Shown here piece by piece: positions 48,405 to 62,814 of a stretch of 64,000 nucleotides of DNA. This stretch comes from Tillus elongatus. Taxonomy: Eukaryota > Arthropoda > Insecta > Coleoptera > Cleridae. The notes beneath the pieces are model-generated. The model made no database searches. It was given only the letters and a program-made list of their open reading frames with translations, and was not told the DNA's origin. The DNA is taken from positions 62,669,968-62,733,967 of the forward strand of contig OZ023269.1 in assembly GCA_964006375.1 (NCBI GenBank). The letters are read 5' to 3'. Position 1 is the first letter of the stretch. Each line of letters starts with the position of its first letter. A program made the position numbers and the translations under genes.

Positions 48405-48985
48405 AGTTTAATGCAAATCATAATAAACTTTATACATTCAACCAAATTTAATGCAAAGCATTCAAACATCAACCAAACAGAAAGCTAAACGTAACAGGCT
48501 TTAATTAAACATGAACGAAACCTAATGCAAAGCTTAACAATCTTTAAACATGCAATCAAATTTAATGCAAAGCGTGACAAGCTTTAAACATTGATCAAAC
48601 ATAGTGCAAAGCGTAAACATCCGTTTAAACATACGTTTAAACATCCACTCAAATTTAATGCAAAGCCTAACAAGCTTTAAACATTAACTAAATATGATGC
48701 AAAGTGTAACAAGCTTTAACCATCCAATCAAATTTAATGCAAAGCGTAACAAGCTTTAAACATTAACCAAACATAGTGCAAAGCGCAACTAGATTTATAC
48801 ATCCGATCAAATTTAATACATAGCGTAGCAAGGTTTAAACATTAACATGATGCAAAGCGTAACAAGATTTATGCATCCAATCAAATTTAATGCAAAGCGT
48901 AACAAGCTTTAAACATCCAATCGAATTTAATGCAAAGCGTAACAAGCTTTAAACATTAACCAAACATTATAAAAATGAGTAAATA
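48405..48985. repeat. ~38-bp satellite, copy 1
   Basis: About fifteen units of 37-40 bp, alternating two forms: one with ATCAAATTTAATGCAAAGCG and one with TTAACCAAACATAGTGCAAA, joined by TAACAAGCTTTAAACAT. HindIII-type AAGCTT recurs in most units. Confidence 0.9.
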
Positions 48986-49029
48986 TATTCGAGATAAAAA
49001 TATTCTAACACGGCCATTTGCCGTAAGAC

Positions 49030-49905
49030 CTACCCGAATTCACTTTCCATTAAATCAAGAAGTTCCATCATGTCCATTGAAAGTGGCCAGTTATCCTGCC
49101 AGATTGTCACCTGCTCTTTGCCTACTTTAGTAATCAAGGACTTTCCTACTTTTCTGAGTTCAAAGCGACCCTCTGGATATGTACTCATGATTTCGTATGG
49201 CCCTTGAAACTCGCATTTTAATTTGCCTTGATGCATACGGTCATTTTGGTACATGGGTACAAAATCGCCAACGTGAACAGTGTTGAGACGCTTTTGATTG
49301 GCTCTAAGACGGGTGTGAACAGATGCCTCAAGGTCATCTCTGACTCTGTTAGGGTCTAATTGCATATTGCGTATAGGCTGCAGCCTATAAATGACTTGCA
49401 AGTCATTTGTGATATTTCAAGGCAAAGATTGAATGAGTGATGAGTGGTGTCGCGTCGTCTTTACCAATCAAAGCTCTCAGCGGAGTGACACCAGTTGTTT
49501 TTTGAATTGTATTTAATACGAGTTGAGTTTTCCACAAACTGCTCACCCATTCTGACCTTATTTTTGTTTATACTCGAATAAGATTAATAATAGTTGTCAT
49601 ATAGCGTTCGACTTGACCATTTGACCTGTCTGGAGTTGTGTAGTGGTATTCTATACCCAAAGAATCCAAGTAGGTAACTTAAATTCATAAAATTTTTCCC
49701 TGCATCCATTATTATCTCGCAGGAATTCCAAAAAGTGATATGAATGATTGAAAGGCCAACCTAGTTTCACCAGCTTTTGTTGGTCTTAAAGGTTGAAGGA
49801 CACAATACTTTGTGAAGGCGTCATTAGTACAAGTACGTGTTTATGTCCATCACTAGTTGTTTCTAATGGCCCTAGACAATCGGTATGTAATGTAATGTAA
49901 CTCCG
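49030..49905 (-). pseudogene. pol: Gypsy integrase end, block C copy 1
   Basis: The ATG-initiated part (49401-49030) has VGDFVPMYQNDRMHQGKLK, FQGPYEIMSTYPEGRFELRK and KVGKEQVTIWQDNWP: the C-terminal module after the integrase core, with a GPY/F-like FQGPYEI. Upstream on the minus strand (49900-49420) decayed core motifs are readable, IIMDAGKNFMNLSYL, VKWSS and FVENSTRIKYNS, with stops. It differs from gypsy-1 and gypsy-2. It is cut by the LINE fragment at about 49905. Confidence 0.75.
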
Positions 49906-50913
49906 CCATCGCCGGTCTCAAGCCCGGGTGAAAAAGGAGGAGGGGGTGGAGTAACAACCACGTTAAAAAACCAGGATCCGTCTGGCCCGGACGGTAGCAC
50001 CCTGTAAGGGCCCCTGGCTAGGGATACAGCATCTAGCAGGTGGTAGTGAAATTTTCCTTTACGTGATAGTAGAGGATTTTTTTACGCCCGAGGAGGTACC
50101 ACCCCATGCATCAAGGTGCCGGTGAAGTCCCAACGGACGTTTCCGGTTCTGGTGTATGAGCCGGTCTCCCTTATAAACAAAAATGATGATGGCTCCTCCT
50201 TGTACAAAAAATTCCGGAAGTAAAATACCCCTCCATTGGGATCTCCGGGAGAGGGGTGTACAAGGAGCGCCAGCATCAAGATTTAACATATCCTTTTCCA
50301 ATATATGTGGCCTAAATTCTAACCTGAACTCTGTCCACCATTTCCTCCAGGCTAATAGGCCCCAACTCCTCTTTCTCACCGAAACACAAATCAGTGCCAA
50401 AACAGCCACTAATCACCTTAATTTCCCGGGGTATGAGCTCCTTACTTCCTTTAGATTGCATGCAATTTGGAATCTGGAAGAAAAGACATTCTATGGATAA
50501 AACTCTCTCTCAGGGCTGCAACTAAATTCATCTGTTGCATTTACCGGTCACCTTCTGACAACAACTTTGTCCAGCTCTTTGACTACCTTTCTGAAAAAAT
50601 CGACCATCTGATTTCTGAATATCCTTCCTCCGAGGTCACTATTCTTGGTGACTTCAATGTTCATAATAAGGAATGGCTAGGATCTTCCAAAACCGATCCA
50701 CAAGGGAGAGCAGCGGAGGCCTTTGCAGTCAGCAATTCTTTAGCCAATATGGTTCAGCAACCTACTTACTTTCCTCGCATCCCAACACACAGCTCAAATC
50801 CCTTGGATTTCCTTCTTACTACAAATCCTGAATGCTACAAGTTATCAGTCACCGCCCTCTTGGTCGTTCAGACCACGGCATGGTCACTGCTACCTGTACA
50901 ATGCAACCAGAGG
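49906..50913 (+). mobile_element. LINE 5' portion with endonuclease domain, truncated
   Basis: A GC-rich leader (49906-50180; CCCGGACGGTAGCACCCTG, GGCCCCTGGCTAGGG) is followed by an AP-type endonuclease domain: FNISFSNICGLNSNLNSVHH, LLFLTETQIS, then (after an internal deletion and a frameshift at about 50455-50470) KFICCIYRSPSDNN, VTILGDFNVHNKEWLG (catalytic D and N), SNPLDFLLTTNPE and, in another frame, GRSDHGMVT (catalytic D and H). It ends in mid-frame at block A copy 2. The 5' end is kept and the 3' end lost, the opposite of usual LINE truncation, so a rearrangement removed the reverse transcriptase. Confidence 0.85.
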
Positions 50914-51388
50914 AACCACGTTAGAAAAGTTTCACACGCTGTACAGCCAAAGGTCAAGATATAGGCCGCACATTGAGATCACTTATTACAAATTATATTC
51001 CTTGAAACGGAATGAAGATCTCATTTCAATAATTTTAAAAGTGGTTTGTCATTTGAAGATAATTAAAGTGAACAAGTGTGTCTAGTCTTGTGGGAACGTA
51101 TCTGCCAGAGCACCGATCTGAAATATCCTAGACGACAAAGAACCAGATGGTGAAATGTAGACATGTAGACATGCTATTTGCGGGCAGGTAATAAATCTTC
51201 GGCCTTTTTGTCATGAATATGCCAATATTTAGATTTGTACTATGCAAATGGCATTATTTTTGCAGTCATAGGAATGTCGCTGAAAATTACGTATTAATTT
51301 TTCCAGTAAACATTTAATTTGCCTACACGTTTCTAGAGTAAAGACGTTAATTGCAATTATCTGTGTTCTTGTTTTATGAAATAATTAG

Positions 51389-52290
51389 GTGGCACGTTTA
51401 CTAGTTACTAGTACTAGTACAGAAAATGCTGGTGGAGCTGCTGATGGTGGTGGCATACTTTTTTACTCGTGTACGTGTACCAGGTGTCTGGTCTCTTTGG
51501 GCATATTTTATTGTGCCTATGTATGGATGTTCTCAACATTTCTTTCTTACAGCACGGACATGCAACCTTCCTCCTGTCGTACGTGTATTGCCATTTTAAG
51601 AAATTTTCTTGACTTTCTCAGGAGTGCGCGTTGTACGGCAGCCATTTTCCCAAGTTTTGACCGTTTTTGATGAAACATTTGTCACAACAGCTTCTCTTCA
51701 TTGGTGGATATCATTTTAAACCAATGGCACAAAAACGAAGACCCTCATCATCCAGTTCTTGCTTGTCATCTGGTGTTGGAGGTTGTGGCGGTGGTGATGG
51801 TGTTGTTGGTCGCATGATGATTTGCCCTTCACTCGCTTTTTGATTTGTTTCCGTAACGTGTTACTTCGACAAAAACACAGAGCCTTGTGATGTGGTTGCT
51901 TCAGCAGTGTCTTGTTGTTGTTGGTGTTGTGGCGATATTAGGCTGGTGGCTGTTATGGTGAATGCATCACCTTCGACGGACCGCTTATTGCTCTGATACA
52001 TCTTATACATCCGACCACACTTCTTCGAACGTCAAAAGCGACAGCTTTCTAAACGGAACATGATAGTCTCTGTCCAACCCGGAGAATGCAAAGCCCACTT
52101 TGGTGTCGGTGTTCAAGTCTCAAATAGCATGCCGTTCTTAAGCCATTGTTCAGGCTCATTGATCCCACTGCTATTAATCGGATTCAACTTGATATGCACC
52201 ATATTCTGTATAAGATTAAAACGATTGTTTCTTGTTGTCGACTCATCAACAATAAAAACGCCATTAACCACAAGTATTTACATATTTAAC
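51389..52290 (-). pseudogene. Cys/His zinc-finger element protein, copy 2
   Basis: Copy of 25016-25905 with the same in-frame stops and the same C-terminal finger (CPCCKKQMLRT...). The few substitutions include a C-to-Y-type difference in a Cys run read on the opposite strand. It has no intact frame. Confidence 0.4.
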
Positions 52291-52293
52291 AAT

Positions 52294-52308
52294 CACACAC
52301 ACACATCA

Positions 52309-52354
<46 letters not shown>
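52294..52354. repeat. (CA)n microsatellite, expanded
   Basis: About 60 bp of AC repeat with one ATCATC interruption; 37 bp in copy 1. Confidence 0.97.
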
Positions 52355-52356
<2 letters not shown>

Positions 52357-53835
52357 GCCCCTCAATAGGTTATAGCTGTTGCACTGTACGACAGCTGAAT
52401 ACAAGTTTTGTTTAAAGACATATATAGAGAGGACTGTTGTTTGGAATAACAAAACAGACAGGTAGAGTTTGCTTGCTAACCATTCATGACAGATGTCTGA
52501 CATCTAACTTTCTGTCTGAGCTTGCGCACGTGTGTTAACATCTATCTATGAGTGATATAAGAGATGGAAGAGGCCCCCAATGGGTAATAGAAGTAGCACT
52601 GTATGACAGTTGAATGGCGTTCTCACGTGCCTTATCACAGTCGAATTGAGGTACTTTTGTCGTAAATATATATCGTTTTACTTCACATGTATCGCAAACG
52701 TGTTTGCTAATACAAATAGATATAAACTAAACACATGTTGTTTTTCAGTCTAGTCTTAGGTAAAAAAATTAATGGTGTCAACATGTATAAATTGCTGTTC
52801 ACACACACTCTTAAGCTCATTCCAAATTGAGTTGTCACAGAGACAGGAGGTGCTTCAGTTTGCAATCCAACTAAAGCTGTTGCTCTAAGACCCAAAAGTG
52901 CTCTACTAGCAGTACAAAAATGCCATTGGCGAGTGTTATATGTCAAATATTGGAGGAGTAGCTCTGAATCGATGACCTATGGTGTGTGTGTGTGTATCTA
53001 ACTGACAGGTATATCTATATGTTACGTCTTTTGTTCTAACTAATCTGTCTGTTTGTTTTCATCAAACAACAATAACAGCAGTGCACCATCTATCAGGGTT
53101 ATCAACCATTGAAGGACCCTATATGTGTGTATCCAACCGTTTTTTGGTATATATGTATCTACCTGTCCGTTTGTTTGTGTTCAACTATCGTGTATGCCAT
53201 CAAACAACAAGTGCGGCATCTATAAGGTATCAAACCATAACGGCTTCTATATGTGATTCAAAGCATTAGGCTGTCTGTCTGTCTTTTTGGTACTCAAATC
53301 TGCTGTCAGTCTAAGCAAATACATCTATATTTCATAACCTATGTCGCATATGTCGCATATGTCCTTTCAAACAACAACTTGCGCAAGTGCCAACAGGAAC
53401 GAGGTCACACACTTCCAATCATGTATTAGTTTATGTCTGTGTGTTTACGTTTATCTGCTTTTTAGATGGATGGGATACACTATTTTTCTTTGTACCATGT
53501 GATATGTTTTCTGCTGTATGTCGTACTAATTTCAGAGGGTGAAACCGGTCTTTGTTTTGATTATAGTGTATAGTATAATGTGTGTGTATGTGTGTGGGCG
53601 CGCGCGACATGTGTAGGATCATTGATGTCACTGCTATTGAGTGGATTCAACTTGAAACTCAGTATTCTCTACAAGATTAAAACGACTGTTTCTTGTTGTC
53701 GACTCACCAACAATTGAAAACGCCATAGCAACAAGTTATCTCACTAAAATTTCTTACTTTTTTGAATGCTAACACAAGACTGGTTTGTGTCAGTTGTCAT
53801 GTTTCAAACAACAGAGTTTATGTTGATTGATATAC

Positions 53836-54240
<405 letters not shown>

Positions 54241-54455
54241 AAATGTCAAGAAAATGCACTACTTTTCATTTGTATCAAGCAAGATTAAGAGTACCTCGTT
54301 TTGTTAGACATCGTATCTTAATCAAGGTTGCTCAGCTGCTTAACAAAATACAAACATTTTCCTTTATATATTAAACATATAAATATATGCCATTATATGC
54401 CAGTTGATATAAATATAAAAAATAACTTGATGTAAACAGATAAGAATCAGTTAAT

Positions 54456-55302
54456 ATGAGAATTCGTGGCCGTGGCTGCCATCAGGCACGTAAGTTTATA
54501 ACGCACTATATTAGTCTTAATCTTAGACGTGTCGTTTGTTGTAACTTCAACCAGTTCACCGTTGTGTAGAAGTGTTCTTGAAAGTCCTGACTATTGGGTG
54601 CAGTGGTCAGTATCGAAACAGATTCGAACTTCTTTTCATTTGGTGGTTCATAAATATAAGACACATCTTGACGGTGCTGTAAGGATGATAAAAGTTGCTT
54701 TCAAATGGGCCATTGTATATAGTGTGTATTTTTTTGAAACGACTTCGTATTTGCTTCTTTGCAAAGTTTAAGCACTCCAACATACAAACTCGGAATGATG
54801 GTTGATATCTTTAAACATAATATTTATTAGCTTCACAAATTCATGGTCACATGCTAGCTCCTTCTTATTAACACATTTGAGAACATCAGCAACACAATAC
54901 GCAATACTTTGACATTCGACTTAGTGATTACTAAGTCGAATATCAAAGTTTAAATTAGTTAAAAATTTTAATCTTTTGTTGATGATTTTAACCACATCTA
55001 GACGTTGTTGAACTTCAGTTAAATCAGAGTCATCTAAGGCTAATACACCCTTACTGTTTTGTGTTTTAATAGGCTTGACGGCATATATTCCAACATTTTC
55101 AGGTTGCTTCCTCATGTGTTAAATTAAAATATTCCCATTCCCATGAACCAGATGAGATTTTTATATTTAAATTTGATAGGTACAGGTTTGTATTTAAAAT
55201 TTTAATTGTTGGAATAAAGCAAGCAGCTTTTGATATATCAATTGCGACGCTTAGGGATGGATCAATAGCATGAATAATGCTTTGCCGTACAGCTGCATTC
55301 AT
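54456..55302 (-). pseudogene. Unidentified virus-like element gene, copy 2
   Basis: Copy of 28198-29039. Here the frame after the first part is open from 55115 to 54921 (ENVGIYAVKPIKTQNSKG, VQQRLDVVKIINKRLKF) and includes five codons (with VQQ) that copy 1 lacks, so the middle part is better preserved. The conserved SGLPRT-like tail lies near 54590 and is interrupted by stops. Confidence 0.4.
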
Positions 55303-57406
55303 TTGGTTCCAATAACAATCCTCACAAGCTTCGTCTTAATAGTTATGAAGACCTCATGTCCATCTTAACATCCATGTTGAAGCAAGTTGAGCAAGTACAC
55401 TAATATAAGTACTAAGTATAACTACTGCGAGCAGACCGCTGAACTAAGCTTACTGCGAATGTAAAGTAAGTGTTGTTTAGGTATATTTGTCTATAATACT
55501 TCTATTCATCTCACATAGTCATTTATTGGGAAAAAGCGATTGATAACAAAAACACTGAAGGTTGTAATGATAACAATAATGATATTTATTTGCCTATAAA
55601 ATCACATTACATGAAAAACGCTTGCCAACAACAAATAAAAGTATTTTTAATTATATATATAAAAAGATTAAATCAAACGTAATCAAACATTTTATACTTG
55701 AGGATAATTACTACTAAACTTAAGTATGTAGGTAAAGAAAAATAACACAAAGAGGTACTACACTGTTGGTACTAAGCTTATTTTACTAAAATTTGAGATT
55801 GGATTTGAGATAACTTTTAAACATAAAACTTTTATATAATTTTAAAGGTACTAACGAGTAGGTAAGTATATATATATACAAACTATATGCGAATAGTAAA
55901 TCTTGTTTCGAAGCAATTTTTGTGAGAATTTTCCTTAAGATTGTTTGAATATTATGTAACTCGTAATAGTTTGTAAAGTTTAAGGTAATAAGTTTTACAA
56001 GTTGTAGCTAATAGTGATAAGAAGGTGCTAGCTTTTAGCACATGTGATGAAATGCATTATTACAATAATATTTTTGGATTATAATTATGGATAAAAATAC
56101 TCTAATAAATACTTAAAATGGTGAATAATATATAACAATAGCATAAAAATAGGTTTATCGGAAATCACAATTTATAATTTTTCCTCTAGATTTTTTGGCA
56201 AATAGTGCCTGTAAGAATAATAAAACATGTTTTCTGTGCTCTTTCGTAGTAATGACTAACATTTTTTAATTGGTTGGTAACCTAATCTCTATCATAAAAT
56301 CAGCGCGACAATTTTCAGCATTTCACAGGTTTTTATTATATCACAAATGCACAGTAATCCTTTTTTACCTTTGTATGGAAATTTGATTAGAAATAGTCAC
56401 GTTAATTTACTGTCAACGATAGTTTTAAGAAATGTTACCTTTATCAGCTTGGTTAGTTGTCTTTTAATTGAAATTAGAAACGTTTTAACTTTTACAATAA
56501 ATTCTACAAGCTTAATTCTATCAAAGTTTATAATGAGGTGATAACTAGTGCACCATATTTCAAATTATCTAAGTAATTGGTAGAACAAGATAATTACTAT
56601 TAGAAGTCGACACAAATGCTGTTGATTTATTTATTTGCTCCTGAACTATACAATATGCCTGATACTTGTACCTTGAAGATGACATGATTATACATAGTTT
56701 TTCCTAATTTCTTGGATCACAATAATATAATTAGTAAGTACTGCTACTCACATCTGTAGCTTAATTTATTGCATTTTTATTTCGAATTGTAAAATGCGTT
56801 TTAGCAACATTTGTGTGGACTCCTTTGTAAAAAGGCATTAAGTTTTAATATATTAACCCATGTTTGGGAAACTATGTGATACTTTCAATCAGTTTGCAAT
56901 AATTGAATGTGAACTACTTAGAGCAAACTTTTCTATTAGAATTATCATTTTACATAGGCTTAGTTAGAAAACTTTCCCAAAATCCATCTTAGGTGATCTT
57001 ATGTGGTAGAATGAAAAATCTACGTCTGTAACCATGTGAAAGGTGCATATTTTTGGGCATTTTGTTTTGCAAGCATTGCTTACCAATACATACAAATATA
57101 TCATCGAATTTGTGCCTCTTACTAATAATATCTTGAGTCAAGTAAAATTTTCAATATTTACCTAAAAATAAGTGAATTTGATTTATACTTGTATAAATAT
57201 TTACCGATATTGAACATTTGTTAATTATGCTATCTACAAAAATGATTGCACTACCTTTTTTTTAAATTCGTAGTGTACAAAATTTGGTTTAAATAATATG
57301 TAAATTAAAAAGCATGAGCAGAAAATATGAACTAAATTAAAAAACTGAAATCGATTTTGTAGATACTTCAAGAAGTGTAAGAGTGATGTACTATAATAAT
57401 AATGTC

Positions 57407-57653
<247 letters not shown>

Positions 57654-57679
57654 ACATCCGTCTGTATGACAAAGTTAAT

Positions 57680-58121
57680 ATGGACACCCAGCTATTGGAA
57701 ATGATTTAAGAAATGAACGAGGAAGCTGAATTAGGACGAGAAGAAGCTAGAGAAAGAGCTGCAGAAGCAAATGAAGAAATGAAAAGAGATAAGGAAACAA
57801 AAAAAATTCTGCAAGAACAAGCCCGCAGAATTGAGAATATTACTTCATGTGTGGACGAACGTATGAAGCAGGTAAAATACTACAACTTCAAACAAGTAGA
57901 AAGTCGAGTAAGGGGCATCAGTGACGATGTACATGACAAGCTTACGAGTGTGCAAGAGGTACACGTGAAGGTACAGGAGAACATATGATACCCTAGCCAA
58001 GGGAAACATCAGCCTCGAAGATAGCCCCGTTTTAAGAAATGAGGTCCCCACATTTGGTGGCTCAGTATCATGGGGTATTTATCTACGCCAGTTCGAAGCC
58101 GCTGCTACAGAAAATGGTTGG

Positions 58122-58178
<57 letters not shown>

Positions 58179-58660
58179 TACTTAATTAACTGTATCTCTC
58201 AGAGGAGAGGTCATAGATGTGTTTCATCGAATTCCCAGGGAAGAACAGTTCACTTATGACAGCATTTGGCATCAATTAGAGATGAGGTTTGATTACCAGC
58301 ATTTACAATAGTTGTATCGATTTCGGTTGAAAAATCATTGCCAGAAATCTGGCGAAAGTCTCCAACATCTCCATGGCAAAGTTGTCAGACTGACACGATC
58401 AGCTTACCCCACAGCTACGGTGAAATTCTTGAACCACCTGTCACGGCATCACAGATACCCACATCTAACAGGCGATCGGGATGGCAAGACACAAAAATTT
58501 GAACGATGCTTTGACACATTCCTTGAAGTTTGAAGCAGCGAAGCAAGCGTCAGAAAGTCACGTGAGTGTTCGCAGTCTCCAAGTTGGAGATGAAATTTAA
58601 AGAGAGTCATCCAAGGTCCTGCAGCTACTAGATAAACTAGTTGAACAGATAAAGCCTACA
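57680..58660 (+). pseudogene. gag: Gypsy-2 Gag, copy 2
   Basis: The first ATG (57680) gives MDTQLLEMI, a TAA, then the coiled coil (57713-57988; EEARERAAEANEEMKRDKE). After a stop come [18 protein letters not shown], a (GA)n expansion at 58124-58174 in the coding sequence, then FRLKNHCQKSGESLQHLHGK and LEFEAAKQAS-type capsid residues. A decayed zinc knuckle (C-W-N-stop-GKMGH-I-stop-GEC) follows at about 58705-58750. Compared with gypsy-1 Gag the order is the same but frames are broken at least five times. Confidence 0.7.
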
Positions 58661-58785
58661 GTCATGAGAACCCAATAAGAGCTCGCCGTGTCAATGGCTT
58701 AAGTTGTTGGAACTGAGGCAAGATGGGACATATATAGGGCGAATGTTGGGCTCTAAGATCACCGCTATCCGGCGCTTGGAAGAAA

Positions 58786-59165
58786 GTGGCGCTAAGGCCG
58801 GTAACTGTTCCTCAGGTTAGCGATTCTGGCAGCGCTCTCGTCGTAGATAGACACGTAAGCGGCAATAAAACCCAGATGGTCGTCGACACCGGTGCACCTA
58901 GGACGACTATTCGCTGCGACAGGGTATCAAGATGGCGAGTAAGAGAGCCACATAGGGTTTACAGAGTAAATGCAGTCGGTGGAGATCGAATCTAGGTATT
59001 TGACGAAACTTACGTCGAGTTGCAAATTGTGACATGGAAGGCAAAGCAGAGAGCCATAGTCGCCGCTATATCAGACCCAATTATAATTGACTTGGACATT
59101 CTCCAAAGTCAGTGCGCTAAACTTAATCCTAAGCATCCCGATTATCGGCGTCTGGCAATAACTTG
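58786..59165 (+). pseudogene. pol: Gypsy-2 protease
   Basis: The ORF at 58786 contains MVVDTGAPRTTIRCD (residues 31-45), the aspartic protease active site D-T-G-A. After a TAG at 58993-58995 the same frame continues with YVELQIVTWKAKQRAIVAAI and IIDLDILQSQCAKLN, equivalent to the flap and C-terminal ILGLDL-type segment in gypsy-1. It ends at 59165. One nonsense codon separates the halves. Confidence 0.7.
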
Positions 59166-59518
59166 ATAGTGCGGAAAATCACCGTGGAAGGACGACCCAC
59201 TTGTTTAGCCAAAAGCAACGGAGTAGAGATCCTGGGAGAAACACAAGAAAAGGCGTGTATAGGCTATGTAGTGTGCAGCCAACCCAGAAAAAGGCCAGTG
59301 AACACATTTGTTCGAACAGAGCTGATGTGGACGGGAAAAAGGCATTCAGAGATCTTTGTGCAAGTAGAAACACCAGGACAAGAGGAATTGTGCGGAAGAA
59401 CCAGTGCAATGTGAGAACTTCGCTCGAAGAGAGCTCCCACATTTGACGAGAAGGGAAGCCATTCATTCTGCTGCTAGAATTCACATATGAGTAGAAACCG
59501 ACCGCATGAAGACCCGTT
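59166..59518 (+). pseudogene. Gypsy-2 pol, scrambled part
   Basis: Short ORFs (59163-59414, 59201-59446) without RT motifs. It probably joins distant parts of pol after deletion of RT and RNase H. I cannot assign domains. Confidence 0.35.
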
Positions 59519-59749
59519 ATGACGTGCGAGCTGATCAGGCTGATTTTTAAAAAAGAAGGTAGGGTGTATCTTGACAATCCAGTACGACGCAAGGGACGGT
59601 CAGTGAAACTACAGAAATTATTACACGGTCCGTATAAGGTGGTTAAAAGGATGAATGACGTTATCTATCGCATTAAGAGGAACCCAGAGAGCAAGATGAA
59701 CGTGGTCCATATGCACAAGCTAACGTCATACTATGTGACACTGCCATAG
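59519..59749 (+). pseudogene. pol: Gypsy-2 integrase C-terminal module
   Basis: The ORF ends VYLDNPVRRKGRSVKLQK, LLHGPYKVVKRMNDVIYRIK and NVVHMHKLTSYYV, parallel to WLYQPTRRKGLSPKLQK and WEGPYLVTKKINDLVYRIQ in gypsy-1. The GPY motif identifies the integrase end. It stops at TAG followed by AGGAGGCAG and the LTR. Confidence 0.85.
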
Positions 59750-59756
59750 GAGGCAG

Positions 59757-60265
<509 letters not shown>

Positions 60266-60272
60266 CCATACA

Positions 60273-60530
60273 TTAAAGGCACACATAAATATAACCCGTA
60301 CTTATATAATCTTTGACTGAAGTTGCAAGCTTTTTTGTTATATGCCGTTTCTTCAGACTGATAATATAGGCCGTTTTTAAATTTAAAGGTAAGAGACAAC
60401 AATTCCTTCTTCTACAAAGACATATATCGCTAGTTGGACCATGTGGTTGTTTTCCACAATGTAGCAGTATGTATCCGTTTAAATTATTTACATCATTAAA
60501 TATCATGTGAATTGCATGCTTACTGTTCAC
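60273..60530 (-). other. ORF of unknown meaning (85 codons), third copy
   Basis: Copy of 38538-38804 with small deletions near the end ([15 protein letters not shown]), which shift the frame relative to the other two and argue against function. Confidence 0.2.
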
Positions 60531-61458
60531 ATATGTGTACTGTAACTATTTACAATATAAATACATTGTCATTTACAAAACAAGTCTTTATTGGTGTTAT
60601 AAATTCGGAAGGCAACAGCACAGTACTGTCTACTATTGAACGCTTTCTAACTACTCTAACTTTGTTCTACGATTTTGTTGGTTACCAACTTCTATAAAGG
60701 TAGTACGTATGTTGTTTTAGAAATAATGATTCCCCTTTTGAGATAAACACAAATAGCTACACTTATTACAATAATGTCATTCGGAAAGTAACAGCGACTA
60801 TTTAGTACACCTTATCTCTTCGTCTATTACTGGTCTTTTGATATTTACTGCTTTTTAAAAAAATATTTTACCAATCGTCGTTACCTTACATTATTTATTG
60901 ATTTTTTATTAAATAAAACTAAACCATTACCGAATGCTGAATAATGTATTTGAGTTACAAATTTCATAGATTACCCCCTATGGTTTAGTATAGAAACGGA
61001 ATAAAGATTTATCATGGCAACATTTTTTGCGTGAAATGACTGGATCTAGAAAGTAAATTTATATTGTTTTGGAAAAGTATTGACAGGATAATAAAAGAGG
61101 GGGTTTGATGATTATTAATCAGTTGTGTTTTTGACACAAATATAGAAGTTGGTAGAAACTTGATCTCTAACTCAATTGTGTAAAAAGAGCTAAAAGAGTA
61201 ATTAAAAAAAAATAATTAAAATGTCGATATCAATTTTGCTTCGTATAACATCTTGGAAGATTTCTTGCTGTCACTTTACACTGAGTTCTAAATTTACCAT
61301 TCATTAAGAATGCATAGCTAACAATTGTCATCTCGGCATAAAAGTTTCACTAAATTGCTTCAAAATTATTTATGTAATTATACATTTAAAAAACAGACCA
61401 TCACAAATATCAGGCCAGTAACAGCGTTACTAGAAATATATATTTATATAATAGGTTA

Positions 61459-61558
<100 letters not shown>

Positions 61559-61804
61559 TTAAAACCAACTGCTGGTTCCACCACCAAATTTTCCCAGACC
61601 TCCAAGTCCTTTACCAAATATGTTCCCCACTCGTCCGGCTACTATATTACCAATATTTGACACATAATTGCTGTCTTCGCCACTCAAGCTCTCCATTATG
61701 TTACCTTTTGATTTGCTTCTAGTGTCGGTGTCATCATCCAATCCATCGGAACCACTATTAACATAAAACATAATAATGCACATTGGACACGGACAATTTA
61801 TCAA
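61559..61804 (-). CDS. Small Gly-rich ORF, copy 2
   Basis: 81 codons, frame intact. Compared with 47044-47289, four residues differ (including GNIVAGR for GNRVAGR and FGGGTSSWF for FAGVTSSWF). No family assigned. Confidence 0.3.
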   Translation of the reverse strand: MINCPCPMCIIMFYVNSGSDGLDDDTDTRSKSKGNIMESLSGEDSNYVSNIGNIVAGRVGNIFGKGLGGLGKFGGGTSSWF

Positions 61805-61874
61805 TTTAAGACTATTGTTTAGGGTGATTGAAAAGTTAGTTTTATGTTTATGGGTGAAATTTTTAAACCAAATG

Positions 61875-62005
<131 letters not shown>

Positions 62006-62332
62006 AAGTATGTCAAATTAAAATGTCATTTTTGGTCTCGTACAAAATTTACAATTTCGGCAAAAATATGGGTAGTTGAGAAAGGTTTGCAGTTGGAAAA
62101 GTATTATGGAGTGATTAGTATTAATTGTAAATGGAGGTATCAGGTGAAACATTAGAAGAACGAAATGGAAGAGGAAATAAATTTTGTGGAATGTCAAAAT
62201 TTTAAGGTTGTTGAATTTGGAGTGTTGTCAAGCAGTTTTGGATGCAACTATGTATAAAATTATGTTAATATTCACCACAAGTCTTATTGAATAAACATGT
62301 TGTATAATTTTAGACAATAAAGGTAATAAAGG

Positions 62333-62443
<111 letters not shown>

Positions 62444-62814
62444 TTGTATACCACGAATTGCGTTGGTAAGTCGTTTGTCTAGTTTACGAATCGTTAGGTA
62501 AGGGTTTAAGGAAAGTTTGCGAACAATGTGCAAGACTTGTATTCACACAAAATTATGCATAGAAGAACAAAAGAACATTGCATGCAATTTGCCACAGTAG
62601 TGTATTCGCAATTAGAGGTTAACAAGCCATTGAGTTTAATTTACTAAATACAATCAAATCAATTCTTGGTACAAACTCAAATCCAAACAAATTCTAAAAA
62701 TAACCTCACTGTACACTAGGGGACATAATTTCTTAAAATTGAATTGAAGCCTATGCAGAGCCTGAACATTTGATAAAACACCAGGGAAAGCGAATCATGC
62801 TTTGTAGATTTACC

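Noticed and set aside
48405..48985. Regularly spaced repeats resembling a CRISPR array
   Set aside because: The 37-40-bp units alternate in two forms with no unique spacers, no cas genes, and the context is animal nuclear DNA.
50059..50409. Minus-strand ORF of 116 codons over the LINE leader
   Set aside because: Antisense to the endonuclease frame and leader; a GC-rich shadow.
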